From Fluviicoccus sp. (lineage in GTDB: Bacteria > Pseudomonadota > Gammaproteobacteria > Pseudomonadales > Moraxellaceae), in the NCBI RefSeq assembly GCF_030646115.1, contig NZ_JAUSMX010000027.1:62001-126000 (forward strand): DNA of 64,000 nucleotides, read 5' to 3'. The notes beneath the pieces are model-generated. The model was not told the DNA's origin. It searched no databases and worked only from the letters and a program-made list of their open reading frames with translations. Below, piece after piece: positions 52,827-64,000 of this stretch. A program made the translations under genes and the position numbers. Within the stretch, counting starts at the first letter, position 1; every line of letters starts with the position of its first letter.

Positions 52827-54146
52827 ATGATCTGGGAACAATGCGCCGAAATCCTGCGGGACGAGATGCAGGTCCGGCTGTACGGCATGTGGATCCGGCC
52901 GTTGCAGGCCGAGGAGACGGGGTCGTCGTTGCGGCTGTTTGCGCCCAACCCGATTTTCCAGAAGCACATCGCCAAGGAATATCTGGGCCGGATTCGTGAA
53001 CTGGTGCTGGAACGCAGCGGCGGCCGTATCCAGGATGTCCAGCTGGAGGTGGGGACCCGGCCGGTCCGGGCGGACGACATGCAACTGGCGGTGGCGCTGA
53101 CTTCACCGACGGCCCGCAAGCCGAGGCCGTCGCTGAATCCGCAGTACACCATGGCCAACTTCGTGCAGGGCAAATCCACGCAGATGGCCCATGCCGCCTG
53201 CATGGAAGTGGTCCAGCATCCGGGGCAGGGCGGTTACAACCCCTTGTTCCTGTACGGCGCCACCGGTCTGGGTAAAACCCACTTGATGCAGGCCGTGGGC
53301 CACGCCTTGCTGGAAGCCAAGCCCCAGGCCCGGATTTTGTACTTGCCGGCGGACAAATTTGTCGGTGGCTTCGTCTCGGCGGTGCAGCGCGGGGCGACCG
53401 AGGAATTCAAGCAGTCCTGCCGCGAACTGGATCTGCTGCTGATTGACGACATTCACCAATTGGCCGGAAAAAAAGCGACGCTGGAGGAATTCTTTTATAC
53501 ATTCAATTCCTTGCTGGAAACCGGCGGCCAGATGATCCTGACTTCGCTGTACCATCCCAAGGAAATTCCGGATCTTGACGACCAGCTCAAGTCACGTTTT
53601 TCCTGGGGACTGGCGGTAGAACTGGAACCGCCTGAACTCGAATTGCGGGTCAACATCCTGCGCAAGAAGGCGGAAAACCAGAAGGTGGAATTGCCGAAAG
53701 CGGCGGCCGTCTTCATCGCCCAGCACATTCAGGCCAATGTCCGCGAACTGGAAGGGGCACTGAACAAGGTCATCGCCACCGCCAAATTCCGGGGACGGCC
53801 GATTGATATCGATGTCGTCAAGGATGCCTTGAAGGACATGCTGGCCATCCGTTCGCGAAAAGTGAACGTCGACAGCATTCTCAAGCTGGTGGCGGAGTAT
53901 TATCGTATTCCGCCCCGGGAACTGACCGGCAAAAGCCGCCTGCGCATCTATGCCCGGCCCCGGCAAATGGCGATGGCTTTGTCCCGCGAATTGACCGATG
54001 AAAGTTTCCCCGATATCGGCGGGGCTTTTGGCGGTCGTGACCATTCAACGGTCATGCATGCCTGCGGTAAAATCGAGGAGTTGCGCAAGCTGGATAAGGA
54101 AGTAGCGCAGGACTATCACAATTTGTTGCGTTCACTTCAGGTTTAG
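52827..54146 (+). CDS. dnaA: Chromosomal replication initiator DnaA
   Basis: A 439-residue initiator. Domain I starts MIWEQCAEILRDEM; the AAA+ core has Walker A GATGLGKT (144-151) and Walker B LLLIDDIHQL; domain IV has the DnaA signature GRDHSTVMHACGKIEEL. Domain II is short, making the protein smaller than E. coli DnaA (467). It binds the boxes immediately upstream, opens the origin and loads DnaB. It is first in dnaA-dnaN-recF-gyrB. Confidence 0.97.
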   Translation: MIWEQCAEILRDEMQVRLYGMWIRPLQAEETGSSLRLFAPNPIFQKHIAKEYLGRIRELVLERSGGRIQDVQLEVGTRPVRADDMQLAVALTSPTARKPRPSLNPQYTMANFVQGKSTQMAHAACMEVVQHPGQGGYNPLFLYGATGLGKTHLMQAVGHALLEAKPQARILYLPADKFVGGFVSAVQRGATEEFKQSCRELDLLLIDDIHQLAGKKATLEEFFYTFNSLLETGGQMILTSLYHPKEIPDLDDQLKSRFSWGLAVELEPPELELRVNILRKKAENQKVELPKAAAVFIAQHIQANVRELEGALNKVIATAKFRGRPIDIDVVKDALKDMLAIRSRKVNVDSILKLVAEYYRIPPRELTGKSRLRIYARPRQMAMALSRELTDESFPDIGGAFGGRDHSTVMHACGKIEELRKLDKEVAQDYHNLLRSLQV

Positions 54147-54164
54147 GAACGCCAAGGAATAAAG

Positions 54165-55319
54165 ATGAAGCTTTCAATCAGCCGTGAAATTTTACTGAAA
54201 TGCCTGCAACAAGTGGCTGGCGTTGTCGAACGCAAGCACACCATGCCCATTCTGGCGAATGTACTGATCCGGATTCAGGACAATGAACTCTCCTGTACCG
54301 GCACCGATCTGGAAGTGGAACTGGTCGCCACCCATCGCCTCGAAGGCGGGCAGGTGCTGGAAGCCGGGGAAATCACCGTGCCTTGCCGCAAGCTGCTGGA
54401 TATCTGCAAGTCCCTGCCGGCCAATGCCCGTATGGAATTGAGCCTGGAAGAGCAGAAGCTGCACCTGCGCTCCGGCCGCAGCCGTTTTACGCTGACTACC
54501 TTGCCGGCAGCCGATTACCCGAGCCTGGAGGACGATGAAGGCGCGTTCTCACTGAAGATAAGCCAACGTAACCTGAAGCACCTGATGGACCGTACAGCCT
54601 TCGCCATGGCCCTCCAGGACGTGCGTTACTACCTGACCGGCATGTTGTTCGAGGTCAATCACAACCAGTTGCGCGCCGTGACTACTGACGGCCATCGCCT
54701 GGCCTTGTTCGACGCCGCCGCCGAAGCCGCTCCGGCGGAACGCATCCAGGTAATCCTGCCCCGCAAAGGGGTGCAGGAACTGCAGCGTCTGGTCACTGAC
54801 GATGACTCGCTGCTGCACCTGACCTTCGGGGCCGGCCACATGCAGGTGACCGTACCAGTGCTGGCCGCCAAGCCTGCGGAAGGCGAAGATCCGCATGAAG
54901 GCTATGTCGCTTTCACCTCGAAGCTGATTGACGGCAAATTCCCGGACTACAACCGCGTGTTGCCCAAGGGCGGTGACAAGGTGGTGCTGGTCAATCACGA
55001 TGAATTCCGCCAGGCCCTTCAGCGCGCATCCATTCTTACCAATGAAAAGTATCGCGGTGTACGTATCTTCCTGAAAAACAACGAGTTGTTGATTCAGGCG
55101 AATAATCCGGAACAGGAAGAGGCGCGGGAAGAACTGCAAGCCGAATACCAGGGTGATACTCTGGAAATCGCCTTCAACGTGCAATACCTGCTGGATGTGC
55201 TGGCGGTGCTGCAGGGCGCCAATACCAAGTTGATCCTGAGTGATGGCAATGCCTCAGCGCTGATTCAGGAATCCGACAATCAGGACGCCCTCTATGTCGT
55301 CATGCCCATGCGTCTGTAA
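54165..55319 (+). CDS. dnaN: DNA polymerase III beta sliding clamp
   Basis: A 384-residue clamp subunit with the three repeated clamp folds: MKLSISREILLKCLQQVAGVVERKHTMPILANVLI at the start and the C-terminal VMPMRL, which caps the hydrophobic binding cleft. It forms the ring that tethers Pol III (and DinB) to DNA. An AGGAATAAAG site precedes the ATG; the gap to dnaA is 18 nt and to recF 7 nt. Confidence 0.97.
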   Translation: MKLSISREILLKCLQQVAGVVERKHTMPILANVLIRIQDNELSCTGTDLEVELVATHRLEGGQVLEAGEITVPCRKLLDICKSLPANARMELSLEEQKLHLRSGRSRFTLTTLPAADYPSLEDDEGAFSLKISQRNLKHLMDRTAFAMALQDVRYYLTGMLFEVNHNQLRAVTTDGHRLALFDAAAEAAPAERIQVILPRKGVQELQRLVTDDDSLLHLTFGAGHMQVTVPVLAAKPAEGEDPHEGYVAFTSKLIDGKFPDYNRVLPKGGDKVVLVNHDEFRQALQRASILTNEKYRGVRIFLKNNELLIQANNPEQEEAREELQAEYQGDTLEIAFNVQYLLDVLAVLQGANTKLILSDGNASALIQESDNQDALYVVMPMRL

Positions 55320-55326
55320 CTGACTC

Positions 55327-58847
<3,521 letters not shown>

Positions 58848-58870
58848 GGCGCTGAATCCGGCAATTCAAG

Positions 58871-58900
58871 AAACCCTGGAAATTCTCCAGGGTTTTTTTT
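58871..58900 (+). terminator. gyrB terminator
   Basis: AAACCCTGGA and TCCAGGGTTT (58871-58880 and 58886-58895 or so) form a strong stem followed by eight T; a classic intrinsic terminator about 24 bases past the gyrB stop. Confidence 0.93.
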
Positions 58901-59443
58901 GCCTGAATTTTCTGGTTGGAACCCGTGATGTCATGAATTTATAAATTCGCAGAGTTTGTAAATTCGGCGAAGACCAACGGCGGTCTTGCCGGAAAATTCC
59001 GGGTTTGAATCACCAGACTGGACTTGCTGCGCAGTACATGAAAATTTTACAACAGCCTGAATGCTGCTGCTTCTTCTCAAAGGCCACTGCTGCCAGCATT
59101 TGCAGGCGTAAATTCATTCCGGTGACTCCGTGCAGACGGTACGGCAACGATGCCGGATGAATTTACTGAAACAAAGGACACAGACGTTACTGATGAATTT
59201 AAGAATGGTGTTATGAATTTTCATGATTTGAATTTGCGGAATTCATGCAAGTGCTTGCAAATGAATTTAGAAATTTACGAAATGATAAATTCTGATCTGG
59301 GGAATGGGTTGGTCATTCCGCACCGGGAACGGCGAATTTTCCCAATGAGGATATTTTTGTATTTTCAGTCAGCGGGATAAGGCGCTTGAATGCTGATATC
59401 CCAACCGATCTTTGTATTGTGTGTTTTATCGCCGGATTTTAAC
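58901..59443. other. AT-rich intergenic region with many GAATTT/AAATTC motifs
   Basis: About 540 bases with no supported gene. At least ten RAATTY-type hexamers (for example GAATTTATAAATTC near 58936) are scattered through it, a density also seen around oriC. A 76-codon frame at 59150-59380 shows no coding character. Replication-related or structural roles are possible. Confidence 0.55.
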
Positions 59444-60565
59444 CTATCCCAGCGGCGGTGTGAAATTCCAGGTTTCACCCAGATACTCCTGTACTGCCAA
59501 GACCGCTTGAGCGAGGCAGGAAGCCGCATTTCCCTGCACAGGGCGCCATCGGTATCCTTCATCCTGCAAACGCGCCTTAAAACGCTCCTGCATCCATTCG
59601 CGGATGTGTTCGCCATCGCGAATGCCATCCTGTTCAAATGGCACGCTGTGCACATCCGTCAACAGGTACAGTCGGCGCGGATGATTTCCGGACATCACGG
59701 ATTCCACGTCTGATGATCGTTGGCCCGTGTAGCGCTCATGCCAGATGCCGGTGGCGAAGGCATCGGTATCGGCGACCAGCAGCGGTCCGCTGAGACGCGC
59801 CTGGCGGTTTTCACGATCCTGTTGTTCGCGGGCGATGTCCATGAATTCAGCGCTCTGCCACTTCAGGTCCCCCAATTCCGGTTGCCATCCGTTCGGCTGC
59901 AGCTTCGCCTTCGCCATGGCCAGTTTTACCCAGGAGTATTCGCGTCCGTATTCCGCCACCCAATCGGTATTCTGGAATCCGGGCAGGTGTTGGCGGAAAT
60001 GTTCAGCCAGATTTTGCGTCAGGGTGGTTTTGCCGGTGGATTCAGCGCCGACAATGATGATCCGCACCGACAACCATTCCTGCACTTCGGGAGCCAGAAA
60101 ATTCCAGCAGGTTGCCGGGTTCTGCCGGACTCGGGTGCCGGAAACGGGATATACGGATCGCGCCTGATCGAGGCACACTGGGGCTGCATCAAAATACCGC
60201 GCCAGTTCCACGCCGTAATTTTCGGAACTGAAGACCGCATCAATCGGTAACGTTGATCCACGTTGTTGATCGGCGGCGACGATGGCTTGGTGCATCAAGC
60301 CGACATGGGCCTCCCAGATGGCGGCATTGTGATAATCGACCGGGATGTCATCCACGATGCCGTTGAACAGGATCTGTGGGAAATCCCTGAACGCCGCTCT
60401 GAGCCACTGCAGTCGCAGTTCCATCGCAATGTTTTCCCCGGAGGAGGGCATGACCACCACAGTCACCTGCCGGCAGTGACGGGCAGCGGTGCGGATCAGG
60501 AAGTGGTGACCGGCGTGCGGCGGATAGAATTTGCCGATAACCAGCCCGTGATTGAATTCGATCAT
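59444..60565 (-). CDS. nadR: NadR-like NMN adenylyltransferase/nicotinamide riboside kinase
   Basis: A 373-residue bifunctional enzyme. The N-terminal nucleotidyl-transferase domain has the (H/T)xGH motif H17-AGH in GKFYPPHAGHH; the C-terminal kinase has P-loop GAESTGKTT at 173-181. It lacks the HTH regulatory domain of E. coli NadR. It would phosphorylate imported nicotinamide riboside and convert NMN to NAD. The start at 60565 overlaps the end of pnuC, its transporter partner. Confidence 0.9.
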   Translation of the reverse strand: MIEFNHGLVIGKFYPPHAGHHFLIRTAARHCRQVTVVVMPSSGENIAMELRLQWLRAAFRDFPQILFNGIVDDIPVDYHNAAIWEAHVGLMHQAIVAADQQRGSTLPIDAVFSSENYGVELARYFDAAPVCLDQARSVYPVSGTRVRQNPATCWNFLAPEVQEWLSVRIIIVGAESTGKTTLTQNLAEHFRQHLPGFQNTDWVAEYGREYSWVKLAMAKAKLQPNGWQPELGDLKWQSAEFMDIAREQQDRENRQARLSGPLLVADTDAFATGIWHERYTGQRSSDVESVMSGNHPRRLYLLTDVHSVPFEQDGIRDGEHIREWMQERFKARLQDEGYRWRPVQGNAASCLAQAVLAVQEYLGETWNFTPPLG

Positions 60566-61197
60566 AGGCCTGCCTTTGCGGATTCTTTGGAGACGTCCAG
60601 ATCGTGTTTCCATGAGCGGTATCCACGGACACAGAGCAGCAGGAACACGGCGTAAAGTCCGGCAATCAGGTATAGCTGCTTGTAGGCATAAACCGGTACC
60701 GAAATCAGGTCGACACCGATCCAGAAAATCCAGTTCTCCAGCTTGCGCCGGTTGAGCAGCCATTGCGCCACCAGACTCAGTGCCGTAATCAGTGCATCGA
60801 AGACGGGAATGCTGCCTTTGGCCACCGTCAGAACGCTGAACAGGCTAAGGATGAGTAGACCGGTGATGATGGCGGTGTTCCTCCATTCCCGTTGGCTCAA
60901 TGTTCCTACCGGTAACTCCGGTCCGGTTTTACCTTGCAACCACTGATGCCAGCCAAGCGCACCCAGCACGATAAACATGATCTGCAATCCGGCATCGGCA
61001 AACAACCTGCTTTCCCAGAACAGCCACAGCAATAGTGTGCAGTTGGCGATTCCGACTGGAAAATTCCAGATGCTTTTGCGCAGGGTCAGCCAGACACACC
61101 ACAAACCGGTGGCGAAGCCGGCGATCTCACTCCCGCTCAGCCGGGTACCGGGAAAAATTTCGACGGACTGGTTAAGCCAGAGCAGCAGGTCATTCAT
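60562..61197 (-). CDS. pnuC: Nicotinamide riboside transporter PnuC
   Basis: A 211-residue integral membrane protein with seven helices and the PnuC pattern (GLWCVWLTLRKSIWNFPVGIANCTLLLWLFWESRLFADAGLQIMFIVLGALGWHQWL, NWIFWIGVDLISVPVYAYKQLYLIAGLYAVFLLL). It moves nicotinamide riboside by facilitated diffusion, with trapping by NadR. ATG 61197 (MNDLLLW) has GAAGG upstream; a TTG at 61209 is an alternative. Confidence 0.92.
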   Translation of the reverse strand: MNDLLLWLNQSVEIFPGTRLSGSEIAGFATGLWCVWLTLRKSIWNFPVGIANCTLLLWLFWESRLFADAGLQIMFIVLGALGWHQWLQGKTGPELPVGTLSQREWRNTAIITGLLILSLFSVLTVAKGSIPVFDALITALSLVAQWLLNRRKLENWIFWIGVDLISVPVYAYKQLYLIAGLYAVFLLLCVRGYRSWKHDLDVSKESAKAGL

Positions 61198-61367
61198 GGG
61201 GGCCTTCAATTTCCGTCTATTGGGTGAGGGGGTAGTTGGTTTCCGTTAGGTATGCTAGGTCAGCATCCTGTTTTGTTCTAAGTTATCGGAACGTCGATAG
61301 TAATACACGATCCCGTTTTCTTCCCAGTTACTCTGCACAGTGACAGCGGGTCGATCATTTGGATGAA

Positions 61368-61383
61368 TGTTCCACGTGGAACA
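61368..61383. other. parS site 4
   Basis: Perfect TGTTCCACGTGGAACA in the pnuC/TolC intergenic region, 8.6 kb right of oriC. Confidence 0.85.
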
Positions 61384-61427
61384 TCAGGTTGAAATCAGCA
61401 AGCCGAGTATGGGTGGGGGTGACTACA

Positions 61428-61443
61428 TGTTCCACGTGGAATA
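61428..61443. other. parS-like site 5 (one mismatch)
   Basis: TGTTCCACGTGGAATA, one base off consensus, 60 bp from site 4, on the same face of several helical turns. Confidence 0.65.
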
Positions 61444-61526
61444 TTAAGAAATGGCAGCGATATTGCTCTTGAGTCCAGGCGGAAACCGGCAAACAATCAG
61501 CCATACCCTGTTACAGGCAACAAATC

Positions 61527-62846
61527 ATGACAATGCCATTAATTCAACGGATGCCGGATCAAGGCTTGAAGTGGACCTTGCTTGCCTTGACCGTGGCGGT
61601 GTCGACCAGCTGCACCAGCCTGTCGCCGCAACAGCAAGCTGCCGGGAATACCGCGCAGTCTTCAACGGCGAGTCTTTCATCCGTTGCATTAAGTCAGGAT
61701 GCCGCTGTCGACTGGATGTTGCAGCACAGCCCGCAGATGCAGGCGCTTCTGGCTGCCGAGATCCGTGAGCAGGGCGAGATCCGGCAGCAAGGACGTCTGG
61801 CCAATCCCGGCCTGACCCTGGCCCGCCTGAAGCGCGGCGGGGAAACCGAGACTGAACGCGCCATCAGTTTTGACCTGTTGGGAGTGCTGTCCTTGCCGGC
61901 GCGGATGAAGCTGTCTGACCGGCAGCTGGAGCGCAGCCGTTTGCAGTCGCGAATCAGTCTGATGCAGCAGGTGCTGAAGGTGAGGCTGGCCTGGACTGAG
62001 GCAGTAGCCGCCGAACAGCGGGCGCGGTATGCCGGAGATGTGGCTGAAACGGCACAGGCGGCCCATGAATTGGCGTTGCGCATGAAATCAGCAGGAAGCC
62101 TGAGTCAGCTGGATTCGGGCCGGGAAACGGCCTTCTGGCTCGAATCCGGGCTGATGAAGGAGCGAAGCCGGCAGCAAGCGCGATTGGTCAGGGAAAAGCT
62201 GGCGCTGGTGATGGGGGTGGCTGACCCATCAGGGCTGACGCTGCCGACGCAGTTGCCCGCCTTGCCGGAAGCCGCCATTCCTTCCGAATTACCGACGGAC
62301 CTCACGGCGGAGCGGCTTGACATACTGGCGGCGCGCGCCGATACCTTGGCGCTTGTTTCCAACCTGAAACTGGGCAAGGCCACCCGGTTTGTGAATGTCA
62401 TGGAGTTGGGGCTGAAGTCCAACCGTGCCGACGGGCAGCCGGAGCAGCGGGGGGCGGAAATCCGGCTGGAGTTGCCACTGTTTGATTTTGGCCGTACCCG
62501 CGTCAGGAATGCAGAATTGCAATACCGGCAGGTACTGGAAGAAGCGGCACAGACGGCGTTGAGCGCCCACAGTGAATACCGGTCGGCAAAGGCGGATATC
62601 GAATCCGGCTGGGCGGCGGCCCGTATTTACCGGGACGAATTGATTCCCTTGCAGAAGCACCTGCTCGACGAGGTACTGCTACGCTATAACGGGATGCTGG
62701 CGGACACTTTCACGGTGCTGACCCAGATCCGCGAACAAATCCGGACCCTCAATGACGGTTTGGACGCCCAGGAACGCTACTGGAAGTCCGCCGCCGTGTT
62801 CACTCATGTCAAAACAGCCCCCCTGCCTGCCGGAGAACAGCCATGA
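61527..62846 (+). CDS. TolC-family outer-membrane protein
   Basis: A 439-residue TolC-like protein with a signal region ending near a cysteine (LLALTVAVSTSCTSL), possibly a lipoprotein, and two repeats of long coiled-coil helices (QVLKVRLAWTEAVAAEQRARYAGDVAETAQAAHELALRMKSAGSLSQLD; ELQYRQVLEEAAQTALSAHSEYRSAKADIES). It would form a trimeric export channel. It overlaps a multicopper oxidase gene by 4 bp, pointing to copper or heavy-metal handling, although no RND or ABC pump is seen in the window. Confidence 0.85.
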   Translation: MTMPLIQRMPDQGLKWTLLALTVAVSTSCTSLSPQQQAAGNTAQSSTASLSSVALSQDAAVDWMLQHSPQMQALLAAEIREQGEIRQQGRLANPGLTLARLKRGGETETERAISFDLLGVLSLPARMKLSDRQLERSRLQSRISLMQQVLKVRLAWTEAVAAEQRARYAGDVAETAQAAHELALRMKSAGSLSQLDSGRETAFWLESGLMKERSRQQARLVREKLALVMGVADPSGLTLPTQLPALPEAAIPSELPTDLTAERLDILAARADTLALVSNLKLGKATRFVNVMELGLKSNRADGQPEQRGAEIRLELPLFDFGRTRVRNAELQYRQVLEEAAQTALSAHSEYRSAKADIESGWAAARIYRDELIPLQKHLLDEVLLRYNGMLADTFTVLTQIREQIRTLNDGLDAQERYWKSAAVFTHVKTAPLPAGEQP

Positions 62847-64000
62847 CTTCACGACGCCGTTTACTGGGCGGCATGGGCGCCGCCCTGCTGGGTGCGGGGC
62901 TGGTATCCCGCAGCAAGGCCGATCAGATTCCGGCGCCCACCCGTCGCCACGATGCCGCCGCGCAGGCCAATCCGGTTTCCGGGCATCTGCCCTATCGCCC
63001 GGTGGTCACGCTGAACGGATGGACTTTGCCATGGAGGATGAAGGATGGCGCCAAGGAGTTCCATCTGGTGGCAGAGCCGGTGGAGCGGGAAATCGCCCCC
63101 GGCATGACGGCCCGGTTATGGGGTTATAACGGTCAAAGCCCGGGACCGACGCTGGAGTGCGTGGAAGGAGACCGGGTGCGGATTTTTGTCACGAACCGCT
63201 TGCCGGAACACACGACCATCCACTGGCACGGCATACTGTTACCTTCCGGCATGGACGGTGTTGGCGGCCTGTCGCAGCCGCAAATCAAGCCCGGAGAAAC
63301 CTTTGTCTATGAGTTTGTAATGCGGCAATCCGGCACCTTCATGTATCACCCCCATGCCGATGAAATGCTGCAGATTGCCATGGGCATGATGGGTTCCATA
63401 GTCGTGCATCCGAAGAATCCCCGTTTCATGCCGGTGGACCGGGACTATATGTTTCTGCTGAACGCCTACGATATTGATCCCGGCAGTTCAGTGCCGCGTG
63501 CCTCCACCATGACGGAATTCAACCTCTGGACCTTCAACTCGCGGGTGTTTCCGGGCATCGACCCGCTGGTGGCGCGCAGCGGCGAACGGGTGCGTATCCG
63601 AGTCGGCAACCTCACCATGACCAACCATCCGATCCATCTTCACGGGCATATCCTGGAAGTGACGGCCACGGATGGCGGTTGGGTGCCGAAGTCGGCGCGC
63701 TGGCCGGAAGTGGTGGTGGATGTGGCGGTGGGCCAGATGCGGGTCATTGAATTCGTGGCGACGGCCGGGGACTGGGCGCTGCATTGCCACAAGTCGCACC
63801 ACACCATGAACGCCATGGGGCATGGCATCCGCAGCACCTTGGGCGTATCGCAGGAAGGCATTGCCGACAGGATTGCTAAACTGGTTCCCGATTACATGTC
63901 GATGGGTGAAACCGGCATGGCGGAAATGAGTGAAATGCCGATGCCCCTGCCCGAAAACACCTTGCCGATGATGGCGGGGGAGGGCCCCCACGGGGCGCTG
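62843..64000 (+). CDS. Tat-exported multicopper oxidase, 3' partial
   Basis: The frame begins at ATG 62843 inside the TolC stop (ATGA) and stays open to the window edge (about 386 residues seen). A twin-arginine signal (TSRRRLLGGMGAALLGAGL) precedes cupredoxin domains with all four copper motifs: IHWHG (H127, H129), MYHPHAD (H169, H171), NHPIHLHGH and HCHKSHH followed by Met. It would oxidise Cu(I) or other substrates in the periplasm. The C-terminal region turns Met/Pro-rich (MGETGMAEMSEMPMPLPE), which is common in copper-tolerance oxidases of the CopA/CumA group. Truncated by the window. Confidence 0.92.
   Translation, partial: MTSRRRLLGGMGAALLGAGLVSRSKADQIPAPTRRHDAAAQANPVSGHLPYRPVVTLNGWTLPWRMKDGAKEFHLVAEPVEREIAPGMTARLWGYNGQSPGPTLECVEGDRVRIFVTNRLPEHTTIHWHGILLPSGMDGVGGLSQPQIKPGETFVYEFVMRQSGTFMYHPHADEMLQIAMGMMGSIVVHPKNPRFMPVDRDYMFLLNAYDIDPGSSVPRASTMTEFNLWTFNSRVFPGIDPLVARSGERVRIRVGNLTMTNHPIHLHGHILEVTATDGGWVPKSARWPEVVVDVAVGQMRVIEFVATAGDWALHCHKSHHTMNAMGHGIRSTLGVSQEGIADRIAKLVPDYMSMGETGMAEMSEMPMPLPENTLPMMAGEGPHGAL

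Larger units (their letters stand above)
61198..61526. other. Intergenic region with two parS-like sites
   Basis: About 330 bases between pnuC and the TolC-like gene, which are divergent. It contains parS site 4 and an imperfect site 60 bp away, plus promoters for both flanking genes. No NAD-responsive element was identified. Confidence 0.6.

Noticed and set aside
59150-59380. 76-codon frame in the AT-rich gap after gyrB
   Set aside because: Unconvincing composition, repeated GAATTT-derived residues (EF, NF) and no similarity to known proteins; more likely non-coding.

Overview
The window is a GC-rich bacterial chromosome segment that contains the replication origin. The order mnmE - yidC - yidD - rnpA - rpmH - (oriC) - dnaA - dnaN - recF - gyrB, a 44-residue L34 protein, DnaA boxes between rpmH and dnaA, and parS sites of the form TGTTCCACGTGGAACA point to a gammaproteobacterium of the Pseudomonadales type. 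The DnaA N-terminus resembles that of Moraxellaceae, but placement below class is a guess. No parA/parB, rRNA or tRNA gene and no CRISPR array was seen.

Left part (1-18.1 kb): ordinary metabolic and stress genes. These are a PF10118 metal-dependent hydrolase (cut by the window edge), an acyl-CoA synthetase, acetate permease ActP with its DUF485 partner, CbpA/CbpM chaperones, a hybrid histidine kinase, an Ada-like/AlkB alkylation-repair operon, TrpB2, a START-domain protein, a TetR regulator with an acyltransferase and clear shared operators, and a run of small redox genes (NTF2-like, PNPOx-like, glutaredoxin, AhpD-like) beside a LysR regulator. Several inverted-repeat intergenic elements are scattered here.

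Accessory island (about 18.2-22.6 kb): visibly AT-richer than its surroundings and framed by toxin-antitoxin genes, a broken DUF433/DUF5615 pair on the left and a PIN/antitoxin pair on the right. Inside are a tight two-gene unit (a glycine-zipper membrane protein and a 535-residue HNH-nuclease-like protein with C-terminal membrane segments) and a convergent gene with a PD-(D/E)xK-like motif. I recognise no named system here; it is the best candidate for an undescribed, defence-like module.

Middle (22.8-45.2 kb): a frameshifted conserved gene, an AraC regulator with a secreted lipase and a small membrane-anchored protein, an OsmC-YcaO fusion, a XylA/XylM-type membrane hydroxylase operon, an acyl-CoA dehydrogenase followed by an enoyl-CoA hydratase relic, LysR and AraC regulators, a cytochrome b561/PepSY pair, DinB, an HD protein, an H-NOX/hybrid-kinase nitric-oxide-sensing pair and a large PilZ-like protein. 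The repeated lipid and hydrocarbon functions (acyl-CoA synthetase, lipase, hydroxylase, ACAD) suggest a lipid/hydrocarbon-using lifestyle.

Right part (45.4-64 kb): the zinc-uptake locus zur-znuCB/znuA with a Zur-like box, the replication-origin cluster, the NAD-salvage pair pnuC-nadR, and a TolC-like protein overlapping a Tat-exported multicopper oxidase that runs off the edge. Five parS-like sites lie in the last 25 kb, two of them inside recF.
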